Numbered from the stretch's first letter, positions 36,646-45,355 are shown. The stretch: DNA of 64,000 bases from Mesorhizobium amorphae (GCA_003240775.1 QFNI01000001.1:1-64000), one strand, 5' to 3'. The notes: generated by a model not told the origin, from the sequence alone. Translations and numbers: made by a program.

Positions 36646-38001
36646 ATGGCAGGCAAGAGGTGGGCGGCACGGCTCGCGCGATGGGTGGGCGCCTTGCTCT
36701 TGGTCGTGGTGCTCGGCGGGCTCGCCTGGCTCGCGGTCGCCCCGCCCGATCTCCTGCGCATCGGCGCGGGCTACACGGCCAAGATCGTCTGCTCCAACCT
36801 CTTCATCGCGGGCCGCGAGCCCGACGCCGTCTTCGCGCAGGACGTGCAGGCGCCGGGCAACCCCTTGCTGCGTCTCTTCACCATCGACGTGGACCGCGAA
36901 GCGGGGGTCGTGCAGGCGAGCTTTCTGGGGTTTGCGGCACGCAACCAGGCCGTCCACCGGCCGGGCTTCGGCTGCACCACGGTGGCGAGCGGCGACATCG
37001 CGGGCTTCCGCGCGCTTCCCGTGCCTCCGCCCGCCGCCTTGCCTGAGCGCGATGAGGGCGCACCCTGGCCCCAAGGCAATGCTCCGGTGCCGGACCCAAG
37101 CCTCGCGGCCGTTCTTGCCGACGACAATCTGACCGGGCCCGGCATGCGCGGTGTCGTCGTGGTGCGCGACGGGCGTCTCGTCGCGGAGCGCTATGCGGAA
37201 GGCTTCAGCGCGGATATGCCGATGCTCGGCTGGTCGATGACCAAGACGGTGACCGCAGCGCTCCTGGGCATCGCGCTCGACCGCCTGGGCGGCACCGAAA
37301 AAGCCGCGCTTCGGCCGGACTGGACGGATGGGCGTCGGGACATCACGCTCGCCCAGCTCATGGGCATGGCGAGCGGGCTTCGCTTCCAAGAGGATTACGG
37401 CGGCGTGTCGGACGCCAACCGGATGCTCTTCCTGGAACCCGACATGGCGGGTTTCGCCGCTTCGCTCCCGCTCGCCGTGCCGCCCGGCACGCAGTTCAAC
37501 TATTCCTCCGGCACCACGCTGATCCTCGCGCGCCTGCTGCAAAACAGCTTCCCGAGTGCCGCGGAAGGATTGGATTTCCCGCGCCGGGCGCTGTTTGGGC
37601 CGCTCGGCATGCGAAGCGCCGTGTTCGAGACGGACGCGGCCAACACCTTCGCAGGCTCGTTCTATCTCTACGCCACGCCCCGCGACTGGGCGCGCTTCGG
37701 CCAGTTCCTGCGGCAGGATGGCGTGTGGGACGACCGGCCCGTCCTGCCGCCCGGCTTCGTCGCCTGGATGCGCGAGCCGAGCCCGCCCTCCAAAGGCCTC
37801 TACGGCCGCGGCCAGCTCTGGCTCGCGACCAACGAAAGCGGCCTGCCGCCCGACACGTTCTGGCTCCGCGGCCATGACGGGCAGTTCATGGCCGTCGTGC
37901 CGTCCGAGCGCCTGGTCGTGGTCCGCATGGGCCTCACCCCACGCCGCGAAAACTACTCGCCCGACGCGCTGGTGCGGGCATTGGCGGGCGTGGAACGCTA
38001 G
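36646..38001 (+). CDS. Serine hydrolase, beta-lactamase class C/6-aminohexanoate-dimer hydrolase type
   Basis: 451 residues with an N-terminal membrane anchor (ALLLVVVLGGLAWLAVA). The nucleophile motif is SMTK (S197, K200); FNYSSGTT supplies the catalytic Tyr, and WLRGHDGQFMAVVPSERLVVVRMG the third motif with HDG in place of KTG. This combination is typical of PF00144 esterases/amidases related to NylB' rather than true AmpC beta-lactamases. The active site should face the periplasm. GGCGAGGG upstream of ATG 36646 sets the start. It lies on the opposite strand between lptB and rpoN, genes that are usually adjacent. Confidence 0.82.
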   Translation: MAGKRWAARLARWVGALLLVVVLGGLAWLAVAPPDLLRIGAGYTAKIVCSNLFIAGREPDAVFAQDVQAPGNPLLRLFTIDVDREAGVVQASFLGFAARNQAVHRPGFGCTTVASGDIAGFRALPVPPPAALPERDEGAPWPQGNAPVPDPSLAAVLADDNLTGPGMRGVVVVRDGRLVAERYAEGFSADMPMLGWSMTKTVTAALLGIALDRLGGTEKAALRPDWTDGRRDITLAQLMGMASGLRFQEDYGGVSDANRMLFLEPDMAGFAASLPLAVPPGTQFNYSSGTTLILARLLQNSFPSAAEGLDFPRRALFGPLGMRSAVFETDAANTFAGSFYLYATPRDWARFGQFLRQDGVWDDRPVLPPGFVAWMREPSPPSKGLYGRGQLWLATNESGLPPDTFWLRGHDGQFMAVVPSERLVVVRMGLTPRRENYSPDALVRALAGVER

Positions 38002-38030
38002 CCGCTTCGAAGTCCGAGAGCGTCGGGCGC

Positions 38031-38792
38031 CTAGAGCGAGAAGCCTTCGCCCAGATACAGCCGCCGCACGTCGGCATTGGCCACGATCTCGTCGGGCTTG
38101 CCGTGGGTCAGCACCTCGCCCGCATGGATGATATAGGCGCGGTCGATCAGCCCCAGCGTTTCCCGGACATTGTGGTCGGTGATCAGCACGCCGATGCCGC
38201 GGCGCTTGAGGTGGTGCACCAGGTTCTGGATGTCGGACACGGCGATCGGGTCGATGCCCGCGAAAGGCTCGTCGAGCAGCATGTAGTTGGGCTTGGAGGC
38301 GAGAGCGCGCGCGATCTCGAGCCGCCGCCGCTCGCCGCCCGAAAGCGCGATGGCTTGGGATTTGCGCAGATGCGCGATGCCGAACTCGTCGAGCAGCTCG
38401 TCCAGCCGGCGCTCGCGGTCCCTGCGGCTCTTCTCCACCACTTCGAGAATGGCGCGGATGTTGTTTTCCACCGTCAGCCCGCGAAAGATCGAGGCTTCCT
38501 GCGGGAGGTAGCCGATGCCCAGCCGCGCGCGGCGGTACATGGGCATGCTGGTGACGTCGAAGCCGTCGATCTCGATCTGGCCCTGGTCGGAGGGCACGAG
38601 GCCAGTGACCATGTAGAAGCAGGTGGTCTTGCCCGCGCCGTTGGGGCCGAGCAGGCCGACCGCCTCGCCCGCGCGCACGCCGAAGGTGACGCCGCGCACC
38701 ACCTGCCGGCCCTTGTAGGCCTTGGTCAGGTTGCGCGCGACGAGCGTGCCTGCGCCCGGCCTGCCGGCCGGGCCGTTCTCGTGGTTCGCCAT
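38031..38792 (-). CDS. lptB: LPS export ABC transporter ATP-binding protein
   Basis: 253 residues. Walker A GPNGAGKTT at 49-57, Q-loop, signature LSGGERRRLEIARAL, Walker B YMLLDEPFAGIDPIAV and H-loop VLITDHNVRE. LptB powers the LptB2FG complex that extracts LPS from the inner membrane; LptF and LptG are not in this window. It follows lptA by 11 bases in the lptC-lptA-lptB operon. The extended N-terminus (about 18 residues) is common in alphaproteobacteria. Confidence 0.96.
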   Translation of the reverse strand: MANHENGPAGRPGAGTLVARNLTKAYKGRQVVRGVTFGVRAGEAVGLLGPNGAGKTTCFYMVTGLVPSDQGQIEIDGFDVTSMPMYRRARLGIGYLPQEASIFRGLTVENNIRAILEVVEKSRRDRERRLDELLDEFGIAHLRKSQAIALSGGERRRLEIARALASKPNYMLLDEPFAGIDPIAVSDIQNLVHHLKRRGIGVLITDHNVRETLGLIDRAYIIHAGEVLTHGKPDEIVANADVRRLYLGEGFSL

Positions 38793-38803
38793 GAAGGAGC
38801 CCG

Positions 38804-39409
38804 TCAGTTGCCGGAGCCCGCCCCGTTGCCCGAGGAGGGCACGATCGACATGATCACGCGCCCGTTGCCCGAGCGGCCGCTTCCGCCGTTGCCGCAGCCG
38901 TCTACCTGGGACAGGCCGGATTTCATCTGCACGGTCAGCTTGCAGCCGACCAGCACGTTGGAGCCTTCCGTCAGCACCACTTCCTTGCCCGACAGGATCA
39001 GCACTTCCGAGCGCATGTCGAAGGTGCCGCGGTCACCGGTGGCGACTTGGTTCTCGCTCTTCACATAGACCTTGTCGTCCACCTCGATCCGCTCGATGTC
39101 GGACGAGCCCGTGGCGGCCGAGGCGCCGTCGCCGCGCTTGGCGTAGTAGACCACCATGCGGCCGGACTTCAGCAGCATCGTGCCCTGGGTCACGTTGACG
39201 TTGCCCGTGAATGTCGCCTTGCTTTCCTGCTCCTGGACCTCGAGCTTGTCGCTCTCGATCTGGATGGGCTGGCCGCCCTGGAGCTGGAGGCCGAGGCGCG
39301 AGCCCGAGGCGGACTGGCCGCCTTCCTGCGCCAGCGCGGGCAGGGCGCACAGCGCGCCGGCCCCCGCCACAAGAGCGCACAGGGCTGCCCGGTGCCTAGC
39401 GTTGAGCAT
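38804..39409 (-). CDS. lptA: LPS transport periplasmic protein LptA
   Basis: 201 residues with a signal peptide (LCALVAGAGALCALPALAQ) and the OstA-like beta-jellyroll: IQIESDKLEVQEQESKATFTGNV, MLLKSGRMVVYYAK and LILSGKEVVLTEGSNVLVGCKL. LptA forms the periplasmic bridge that carries LPS to the outer membrane. The C-terminus is Gly/Asn/Ser-rich, likely disordered. GGAGGCGAGA precedes ATG 39409, which lies within the last codons of lptC (14-base overlap), so the two are translationally coupled. Confidence 0.93.
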   Translation of the reverse strand: MLNARHRAALCALVAGAGALCALPALAQEGGQSASGSRLGLQLQGGQPIQIESDKLEVQEQESKATFTGNVNVTQGTMLLKSGRMVVYYAKRGDGASAATGSSDIERIEVDDKVYVKSENQVATGDRGTFDMRSEVLILSGKEVVLTEGSNVLVGCKLTVQMKSGLSQVDGCGNGGSGRSGNGRVIMSIVPSSGNGAGSGN

Positions 39410-40145
39410 TCTCGCCTCCGTTCGAGCCCCCCCGGAGCCCATTGATCGCGCCAGCATCGTCCGGCTGGTCCGGCACCACGGTCACGCGCACATTGCGTTC
39501 GAACGTGAATATCTTGCCTCCGCCCGAAACGGCAAGCGTTTCGGCCGTGATGGTGGCGTCGCGCCGGCGGATGTCGATCGGGCCTTGCGCGAGAAGCGTG
39601 TTGGCGCCGAGATCCATGTCCACGCCCTTGGCGGTGGCCACCGTTCCGTCGCTCGATTCCACGCGGATGCCCGCGTCGCCTTCCGCGCCGTGCAGCGCGA
39701 GCGTGTTCTTGTCGCGGTCGTAGAGGCCGCGCTGCGCCTGGACGCTCGCCGTCTGGCTGTCGCTGATGGGCAGCGTCGCGTTGATCTCCTCGAGCTCAAC
39801 CGCACCCACGCCGGTGATCGCCTGGATCGCGCGCGCAGCCGTCATGGAATAGGGCAGATCGTCCTTGGTGAAGCCTTCGAGCTTGGGATTGGCCATCACC
39901 AGGCGGCCGTCCGAAACCGACGAGGTGTCGGCTTCGACCTGGATCTCGCCGGGCATCGCCACATAGGACACGTAGACGAAGCTGCCGCCCACCAGAAGGG
40001 CTGCGACCGGCAGCACGCGCTTGAGAAGCGACACCCAGCGCGAGTGCTTCTGCGCCCGGCGGAACGCGTCCGTGCGCGCCTCGAAGCCCACGCCCCCAGG
40101 TCGTCTCGCGGCCGGTCCGGGCCTCGTGCCGCGCTCCACAGCCAT
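39396..40145 (-). CDS. lptC: LPS export system protein LptC
   Basis: 249 residues with one membrane anchor (VLPVAALLVGGSFVYVSYV) and a periplasmic LptC/YrbK jellyroll: MANPKLEGFTKDDLPYSMTAARAIQ, then LYDRDKNTLALHGAEG and TITAETLAVSGGGKIFTFE. It hands LPS from LptB2FG to LptA. The N-terminus before the anchor is long and Arg/Pro-rich; ATG 40145 is chosen, but a later start is possible. First gene of the lptCAB operon. A ribonuclease D gene often precedes lptC in rhizobia; here an RNase D-like gene is at 62.5 kb instead. Confidence 0.9.
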   Translation of the reverse strand: MAVERGTRPGPAARRPGGVGFEARTDAFRRAQKHSRWVSLLKRVLPVAALLVGGSFVYVSYVAMPGEIQVEADTSSVSDGRLVMANPKLEGFTKDDLPYSMTAARAIQAITGVGAVELEEINATLPISDSQTASVQAQRGLYDRDKNTLALHGAEGDAGIRVESSDGTVATAKGVDMDLGANTLLAQGPIDIRRRDATITAETLAVSGGGKIFTFERNVRVTVVPDQPDDAGAINGLRGGSNGGENAQR

Positions 40146-40471
40146 CGCGCCCGCCGTCCCGCTCAACGGCACAGGCCCTTGGCCCGCAGGGGCACGGCGG
40201 AAGGAAGCTTGGCGAAACGGATCATGAAGCAAACCGTGTGGACAAGAACGACGGGCACGCGGAGAGCCGCGCAAGGTGATCGGCAAGAGCCACGCAAAGA
40301 AGGTGGATTTGCGGTCTAGTCTCGACCGAATATGGTTATGATTCTGTTCCGAAACAGGGTGATGTCGCCCGAAGATGCTATTTCGGCGGCGAGCGCTTCA
40401 AACTTGCGCGCCCTCGCACTAGAACGCCGGGACCTCGCGCATAGCTGCGACCGACTCCCAAGGATCCGCCG
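40146..40471. other. 326-base divergent intergenic region between lptC and sppA
   Basis: No gene is seen. A candidate sppA promoter reads TTGCGG (40309-40314), 16 bases, TATGGT (40331-40336). On the minus strand GGAAC-N17-CGGT (40325-40350) is one base from the EcfG general-stress consensus and could serve lptC. A small inverted repeat CTGTT-CCGA-AACAG lies at 40344-40357. Confidence 0.4.
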
Positions 40472-41416
40472 ATGTCCCGCGCCGATACGCTGCTCGACCG
40501 ACGCCGCCTCCGCCGCAAACTTGCCTTCTGGCGCGTCGGCGCCATCGTGCTCGTGGGCCTGGCGGTTGCGGCATTCTCGGTCTGGCAGTGGAACGGCCAG
40601 TGGCGCGCGCCCGTCGATCACATCGCCAAGGTGAAGATCGAAGGCACGATCACCGAGGACGAGGAACTGCTCGAACGGCTGGAGCGCATCGGCGATGCCG
40701 ATCGCGTGAAGGGTGTGATCGTGTCCATCAATTCGCCCGGCGGCACGACGGTGGGCGGGGAAGCCGTGTTCAATGCCGTGCGCAAGCTCGCCGAAAAGAA
40801 GCCCGTGGTGGCACAGGTGGGCGGGCTTGCGGCCTCGGCAGGCTACATGATCGCCTCCGCCACCGACGGCATCGTCGCCCGCCAGTCCTCGATCGTGGGC
40901 TCGATCGGCGTGATCTTCCCGCTGCCCAACGTGTCGGGCCTGCTGGACCGGATCGGCGTGCAGGTGGATGCGGTCAAGTCCTCGCCGCTCAAGGCCGAGC
41001 CTTCGCCCTTCAACCCCACCACCGAGGAAGAGCGCGCGATGCTGCGCGCGATGGTGCTCGACAGCTACGACTGGTTCGTGGGCTTGGTCGAAAGCCGCCG
41101 CCCGCTTTCGCGCGCGGAAGTGCTGGCGCTCGCCGACGGTTCGGTGTTCACCGGCCGCCAGGCGCTCGAGCGCAAGCTGGTGGACCGCCTGGGCGGCGAA
41201 GAAGAGGCCAAGGCTTGGCTCGTGGAGAAGGGCGTTTCCGATTCGCTTGAAGTGGTGGAATGGGAGCCCCGGCGCCAGACCGGGCTCCTCTGGGGCTCGG
41301 CTTCGAGCCTGCTCCGCCTCGCGGGACTGCCCGACGATGCGGCAAAGCTTGCCTCCAGCCTGGGCACCGAGCGCTTGTTCCTTGACGGTCTCGTGTCGCT
41401 CTGGCACCCTGAATGA
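40472..41416 (+). CDS. sppA: Signal peptide peptidase SppA (S49 family)
   Basis: 314 residues, the half-length bacterial form that acts as an oligomer. An N-terminal membrane helix (VGAIVLVGLAVAAFSVW) anchors it facing the periplasm. The serine-lysine dyad is S122 (GLAASAGYMIAS) and K174 (SSPLKAEPSP). NSPGGTTVGGE and SIVGSIGVI are the other S49 marks. It degrades leftover signal peptides in the membrane. ihfB and the LapA gene follow on the same strand, the usual rhizobial order. Confidence 0.94.
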   Translation: MSRADTLLDRRRLRRKLAFWRVGAIVLVGLAVAAFSVWQWNGQWRAPVDHIAKVKIEGTITEDEELLERLERIGDADRVKGVIVSINSPGGTTVGGEAVFNAVRKLAEKKPVVAQVGGLAASAGYMIASATDGIVARQSSIVGSIGVIFPLPNVSGLLDRIGVQVDAVKSSPLKAEPSPFNPTTEEERAMLRAMVLDSYDWFVGLVESRRPLSRAEVLALADGSVFTGRQALERKLVDRLGGEEEAKAWLVEKGVSDSLEVVEWEPRRQTGLLWGSASSLLRLAGLPDDAAKLASSLGTERLFLDGLVSLWHPE

Positions 41417-41500
41417 GTGGAGTGAAGGGCGAAAACGCCTGAGAAATCATCTGTCTATGCCGCGTGGCGGGAGGCCCGGCATCCTTTCGAGGAATGGTTT

Positions 41501-41785
41501 GTGATCAAGTCCGAGCTCGTGCAGATCATCGCCGCGCGCAATCCGCACCTTTTCCTGCGCGATGTCGAAAACATCGTGGGCGCCATCTTCGACGCCGTGA
41601 CCGAAGCGCTCGCCGAGGGCAACCGCGTGGAGTTGCGCGGCTTCGGCGCCTTTTCCGTCAAGAACCGCCCGGCCCGCACGGGGCGCAACCCGCGCACGGG
41701 CGATTCGGTGGAGGTCGAGGAGAAATGGGTGCCTTTCTTCAAGACGGGCAAGGAACTGCGCGAGCGTCTCAACGCTTCTTCGTGA
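41501..41785 (+). CDS. ihfB: Integration host factor subunit beta
   Basis: 94 residues of a DNA-bending histone-like protein. MIKSELVQIIAARNPHL, VELRGFGAFSVKNRPARTGRNPRTG (the beta-arm region with the intercalating Pro) and PFFKTGKELRERL are characteristic. It pairs with IhfA (not here) to bend DNA sharply and often assists sigma-54 promoters, relevant because rpoN is also in this window. The start is GTG 41501, which aligns with the family N-terminus. Confidence 0.96.
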   Translation: MIKSELVQIIAARNPHLFLRDVENIVGAIFDAVTEALAEGNRVELRGFGAFSVKNRPARTGRNPRTGDSVEVEEKWVPFFKTGKELRERLNASS

Positions 41786-41813
41786 CTTTTTGCGCCGTTT
41801 GGAGCCTCTTCCC

Positions 41814-42161
41814 ATGATGAACCGCGTCGTCCTGGTCGTGATCCTGGTGCCCTTGGCGCTCTTGCTCGTGACACTGGCTGTCGCCAACCGCGCGCTCGTG
41901 CCCTTCACGCTCGACCCGTTCAACCCCGGCAACCCCGCGCTCACGATCTCCTTGCCCTTCTTCGTCTGGCTGTTTCTGGCGGGCGGGCTCGGCGTGTTCT
42001 TCGGCGGCTGCGCCACTTGGCTCAAGCAGGGCCACTATCGCCGCCTGGCGCGCTCGCGTGAGCGCGAGGCCGAGACGCTGCGCCGCAACCAGGCGCCCGC
42101 CGTGCCGCTCGCGCCCATCCAGCCCGCGATCTCCAACCGCATCGCCCTGTCCAAACCCTGA
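41814..42161 (+). CDS. LapA domain-containing inner-membrane protein (DUF1049)
   Basis: 115 residues. Two hydrophobic helices (VVLVVILVPLALLLVTLAVAN and FFVWLFLAGGLGVFFGGCATW) are separated by the conserved VPFTLDPFNPGNPALTISLP loop. A basic cytoplasmic tail (HYRRLARSREREAETLRR) follows. LapA-like proteins help assemble LPS in E. coli, and this gene regularly follows ihfB in alphaproteobacteria. Its stop shares one base with the next start (TGATG), so translation is coupled. Confidence 0.85.
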   Translation: MMNRVVLVVILVPLALLLVTLAVANRALVPFTLDPFNPGNPALTISLPFFVWLFLAGGLGVFFGGCATWLKQGHYRRLARSREREAETLRRNQAPAVPLAPIQPAISNRIALSKP

Positions 42162-43126
42162 TGCTGCACGTTTCCGCCGAAGAGGTCGACCGGAGCCTGA
42201 GCTTCGAGCGGCTGGTCGAGGTGCTGCGCGAGGCGTTCCGCGAGGGCGCGGTGCAGCCCGTGCGCCACCACCACACGATCGAGCGCGTGGGCGCCGCCCC
42301 CACCACGCTCCTCCTGATGCCCGCCTGGAACGACTTTTCGCGCAACCCCCAGGGCTATGCGGGCGTCAAGATCGTGTCCGTCTCGCCTGACAACGGCGCA
42401 AAAGACCTGCCGGCCGTGATGGGCGTCTACCTGCTTCTCCACGGCGAGACCGGCGCGCCGCTCGCCTTGATCGACGGCCAGCGCCTGACGCTCTGGCGCA
42501 CCGCCGCGGCCTCGGCACTCGCCGCCTCCTATCTCGCGCGGGCGGATGCCTCGCGTCTGCTCGTGATCGGCGCGGGCGCGCTCGCGCCTTTTCTGGCGCG
42601 CGCCCATGCGAGCGTGCGCCCGATCCGCGAAATCCGCATCTGGAACCGCACCCACGCGAAGGCCGAGGCTCTCGCGGCTGAGCTTGCCGGCGAAGGCCAT
42701 GCGGCGGAAGCGACCGACGATCTCGATGCCGCGCTCGGTTGGGCCGACATCGTCTCGTCCGCCACCATATCCGCCGAGCCCCTGGTCAAGGGCGCCCGTC
42801 TTGCGCCCGGCGCCCATGTGGATCTCGTGGGCGCCTTCACCCCCACCTTGCGCGAAAGCGACGACGCAGCCATTTCTCGCGCCCGCGTCTTCGTGGACGT
42901 GCGCGAAAGTGCTGCCAAGGAGGCCGGCGACATCGTGCAGGCCCTCCGGACCGGCGCGCTCACACCCGACGCCATCCAGGCCGACCTCTACGACCTCTGT
43001 CGCGGCCGCCACGCGGGCCGGGCCTCAGCGGACGAGATCACGCTCTTCAAGTCGGTCGGGGCTGCGATCGAGGACCTGGCAGCAGGCATCGCGGTTTACG
43101 AGCGGATGGCTCAAGCCTCGAACTGA
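42161..43126 (+). CDS. Ornithine cyclodeaminase/mu-crystallin family protein
   Basis: 321 residues. The N-terminal dimerisation part contains MPAWNDF and YAGVKIVSVSPDNGAKDLPAV; the Rossmann domain has VIGAGALAPFLARAHA, IWNRTHAKAEALA and IVSSATISAEPLVKG. Family members convert ornithine to proline, or reduce ketimines and cyclic imines with NAD(P)H. In the glycine loop the second Gly region is GAGAL rather than GTGxQ. It is coupled to the LapA gene, a position held by trpF in many rhizobia. Its 3' end overlaps the ParE-like gene tail to tail by 16 bases. Confidence 0.88.
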   Translation: MLHVSAEEVDRSLSFERLVEVLREAFREGAVQPVRHHHTIERVGAAPTTLLLMPAWNDFSRNPQGYAGVKIVSVSPDNGAKDLPAVMGVYLLLHGETGAPLALIDGQRLTLWRTAAASALAASYLARADASRLLVIGAGALAPFLARAHASVRPIREIRIWNRTHAKAEALAAELAGEGHAAEATDDLDAALGWADIVSSATISAEPLVKGARLAPGAHVDLVGAFTPTLRESDDAAISRARVFVDVRESAAKEAGDIVQALRTGALTPDAIQADLYDLCRGRHAGRASADEITLFKSVGAAIEDLAAGIAVYERMAQASN

Positions 43127-43401
43127 TCGGGCCAAAGCCGGGCGCCGTGCAGCACGGCCACGACCTCGATCCTCTCGCGCAGGCGATAGACCACGAGATA
43201 GCGCGTTCCCCGCACCACCAGTTCCCGCGTGTCCGCGACCCTTCCGACCCGCCCCATGCGGGGATGATAGGAAAGCGCGGCCACGGATTCGACGATGCGC
43301 CTTACGGCATGTTCGGCTGCTTGGCGGTTGTGCCCCGCAAGAAACGAGCCGATCTCCTCAAGATCTTCGAGCGCGGGCTCGGTCCAGAGGATGTCATCCA
43401 T
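43111..43401 (-). CDS. Type II toxin of the ParE/RelE family
   Basis: 96 residues. The ParE/RelE fold is recognisable from ILWTEPALEDLEEIGSFLA, NRQAAEHAVRRIVESVAAL, HPRMGRVGRVADTRELVV and YLVVYRLRERIEVVAVLHGAR. ParE toxins poison gyrase, RelE toxins cleave mRNA; the VxRxGTRYLVVYR pattern fits the ParE side. It starts inside the antitoxin's last codons (8-base overlap), the usual toxin-after-antitoxin order. Confidence 0.88.
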   Translation of the reverse strand: MDDILWTEPALEDLEEIGSFLAGHNRQAAEHAVRRIVESVAALSYHPRMGRVGRVADTRELVVRGTRYLVVYRLRERIEVVAVLHGARLWPDQFEA

Positions 43402-43576
43402 TCGGGATGTATTTTTGAACCAGTTTCCGCACGGCTTCGGGCGAGGCGAAACGGCCCTCGTCGGCCGCTCTCAGGCCCTTTGCGATCCGCTCGCGTTGCG
43501 CAAGCGAGAGCTGAAAATGCGGCTCCGCCGCTTGGCTGGAAGCCTCTTCATCTTCAGGCGTGCGGGGTTCAGACAT
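43394..43576 (-). CDS. Probable antitoxin partner of the ParE-like toxin
   Basis: 60 residues directly upstream of and overlapping the toxin gene. The N-terminal half is acidic (EPRTPEDEEASSQAAEPH) and the C-terminal half has ERIAKGLRAADEGRFASPEAVRKLVQKY; the D-EGRFAS--AV pattern is common in addiction-module antitoxins. No strong ribosome-binding site precedes ATG 43576, so another start is possible. Such antitoxins bind both their own promoter and the toxin. Confidence 0.7.
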   Translation of the reverse strand: MSEPRTPEDEEASSQAAEPHFQLSLAQRERIAKGLRAADEGRFASPEAVRKLVQKYIPNG

Positions 43577-43647
43577 CTTGAAAACATCGCATGGCGGTTT
43601 GCGAACCGCAAGGATGCGGCATCCTAGGTTCCACTTCGCAGATAGCC

Positions 43648-44262
43648 TCAACTCACGCCCACATACCGCCCCGGCCGGTGGTTGAGCGCGATCACGAGAT
43701 TCAGCACCGCAGCACCCGCGAGCGACAGCAGAAGCTTGTCCCAGGTCAGCACGAACAGCGCGAAGAACAGGATCACCGCATCCACCCCGAGCTGGAACCA
43801 GCCGGCCCGCATCAGCCCGCGATCCTGCAGGTAGAGCGCGAGGATGTTGACGCCGCCGAGCGAGGCGCGGTGGCGAAACAGCATGAGCATGCCGATGCCC
43901 ACCAGCCCCCCGCCCACCACCGCCGCATAAGCGGGGTCGAGATGGGCAAAGCCGATCCAGTCGGGCGTCAGCCGCGCAAAGCCCGAAACGAGCGACACGG
44001 CGGCAAAGGTGCGCAGCGTTGTGCGCCAGCCGAAGCGCGCGAGAGACAGCGCATAGAAGGGCAGGTTCACCAGAAAGAACACCACCGCGAAGTTCCATCC
44101 CGTGGCGCGCTGTGTGAGCAGCGCCAGGCCCATCGTGCCGCCGGTCGCCAGGCCCGCCTGGGCGTAGAGCGTCACGCCGAGCGCCACCATGAGCGTGCCC
44201 AGCACGAAGGCCATGGCGTCCTCGAAGAGACGATGGCGCTGGACGGCGGGGATGTCGGTCAT
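43648..44262 (-). CDS. YitT family membrane protein (short form)
   Basis: 204 residues with five to six membrane helices. Typical YitT sequence is GTLMVALGVTLYAQAGLATGG, then TGWNFAVVFFLVNLPFY and SLGGVNILALYLQD. Most YitT proteins carry a C-terminal cytoplasmic DUF2179 domain; this one ends after the last helix, as in many proteobacterial members. Role unknown, transport suspected. An alternative ATG lies 15 bases upstream at 44277; neither has a clear ribosome-binding site. Confidence 0.85.
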   Translation of the reverse strand: MTDIPAVQRHRLFEDAMAFVLGTLMVALGVTLYAQAGLATGGTMGLALLTQRATGWNFAVVFFLVNLPFYALSLARFGWRTTLRTFAAVSLVSGFARLTPDWIGFAHLDPAYAAVVGGGLVGIGMLMLFRHRASLGGVNILALYLQDRGLMRAGWFQLGVDAVILFFALFVLTWDKLLLSLAGAAVLNLVIALNHRPGRYVGVS

Positions 44263-44391
44263 GGATGGCACAGCCATGAGGAGAATGCAGAATTCCTTCC
44301 ATGCGCCGCCAAAGCGCTTCGGGCAAGCGTAGGGCAGGTGCTGGGCGGCGGTTTCGTTGCGGCTTGGCCTTTGCTGTGGCATGAGCCGGCC

Positions 44392-45354
44392 ATGCAGCAA
44401 TCCGCAACAGCGAAGCCCGCGCGCCAGGCCCCCAGACCGGGAGGCGCATTGCCGGCAGAGACCCTGCCGGTGATCCTCGAGGTCGGCCCGGATGCCGACT
44501 ACGCGCTGCTCGACAGCGGCGACGGCGAGAAGCTCGAACGCTACGGCCCCTATCGCATCCGCCGCCCCGAGAACCAGGCCATCTGGGCGCGTGCGCTGCC
44601 CGAGCGCGAATGGGCGCGCGCGGATGCCGTCTTCACCGGCGACACCGACGAGGAAGGCATGGGCCGCTGGCGCTTTCCGCGCGAGCCGCTCGGCGAGACC
44701 TGGCCCATGCGCTTCGACGGGCTTTCCTATCTCGGCCGCTTCACCTCGTTCCGCCATGTCGGCGTATTTCCCGAGCAGGGCTCGCACTGGCGCCACATGG
44801 AGGAGATGATCCGTGCCGCCTCGCAAAAGCGCCGCGAGCCCGTGCGGGTGCTCAACCTCTTCGGCTATACGGGTCTCGCAAGCTTGGTCGCCGCGCGCGC
44901 GGGCGCACAGGTGACGCATGTGGACGCCTCCAAGAAGGCCATCGGCTGGGCGCGCGAGAACCAGGCCGTGGCGGGGCTGGAAGCTGCCCCCATCCGCTGG
45001 ATTTGCGAGGATGCCATGCGCTTCGCCCAACGCGAGGCGCGGCGCGAAAGCCGCTACGACATCGTGCTGCTCGACCCGCCCGCCTATGGGCGCGGCCCCA
45101 AGGGCGAGGTGTGGCAGCTTTTCTCCGACCTGCCCGAACTCGTCGGTCTCGCGCGCGAGATCCTGACGCCCAAGCCGCTTGCCGTCGTGCTGACGGCCTA
45201 TTCCATCCGTGCCTCGTTCTTTGCGATCCACACGCTCCTGCGCGACGCCTTCGGCGGAATGGGCGGGCGCATCGAGTCGGGCGAACTGGTGATCCGCGAG
45301 GAAGGGGAGGGGCGGCGCCTTTCCACCTCGCTCTTCTCCCGCTGGGTGGCCTGA
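44392..45354 (+). CDS. Class I SAM-dependent rRNA methyltransferase (RlmI/RlmK-like)
   Basis: 320 residues. The N-terminal part (ALLDSGDGEKLERYGPYRIRRPENQAIW) is the short RNA-binding-type region. The catalytic domain has the SAM motif VLNLFGYTGLASLVAARAGA, the acidic VDASKKAIGWARENQ and the target loop LLDPPAYGRGP. This fits 23S rRNA cytosine-5 or guanine methyltransferases of the RlmI group, although no PUA domain is seen. The following TrmH-type gene starts one base after the stop, so they are cotranscribed. Confidence 0.87.
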   Translation: MQQSATAKPARQAPRPGGALPAETLPVILEVGPDADYALLDSGDGEKLERYGPYRIRRPENQAIWARALPEREWARADAVFTGDTDEEGMGRWRFPREPLGETWPMRFDGLSYLGRFTSFRHVGVFPEQGSHWRHMEEMIRAASQKRREPVRVLNLFGYTGLASLVAARAGAQVTHVDASKKAIGWARENQAVAGLEAAPIRWICEDAMRFAQREARRESRYDIVLLDPPAYGRGPKGEVWQLFSDLPELVGLAREILTPKPLAVVLTAYSIRASFFAIHTLLRDAFGGMGGRIESGELVIREEGEGRRLSTSLFSRWVA

Positions 45355-45355
45355 C

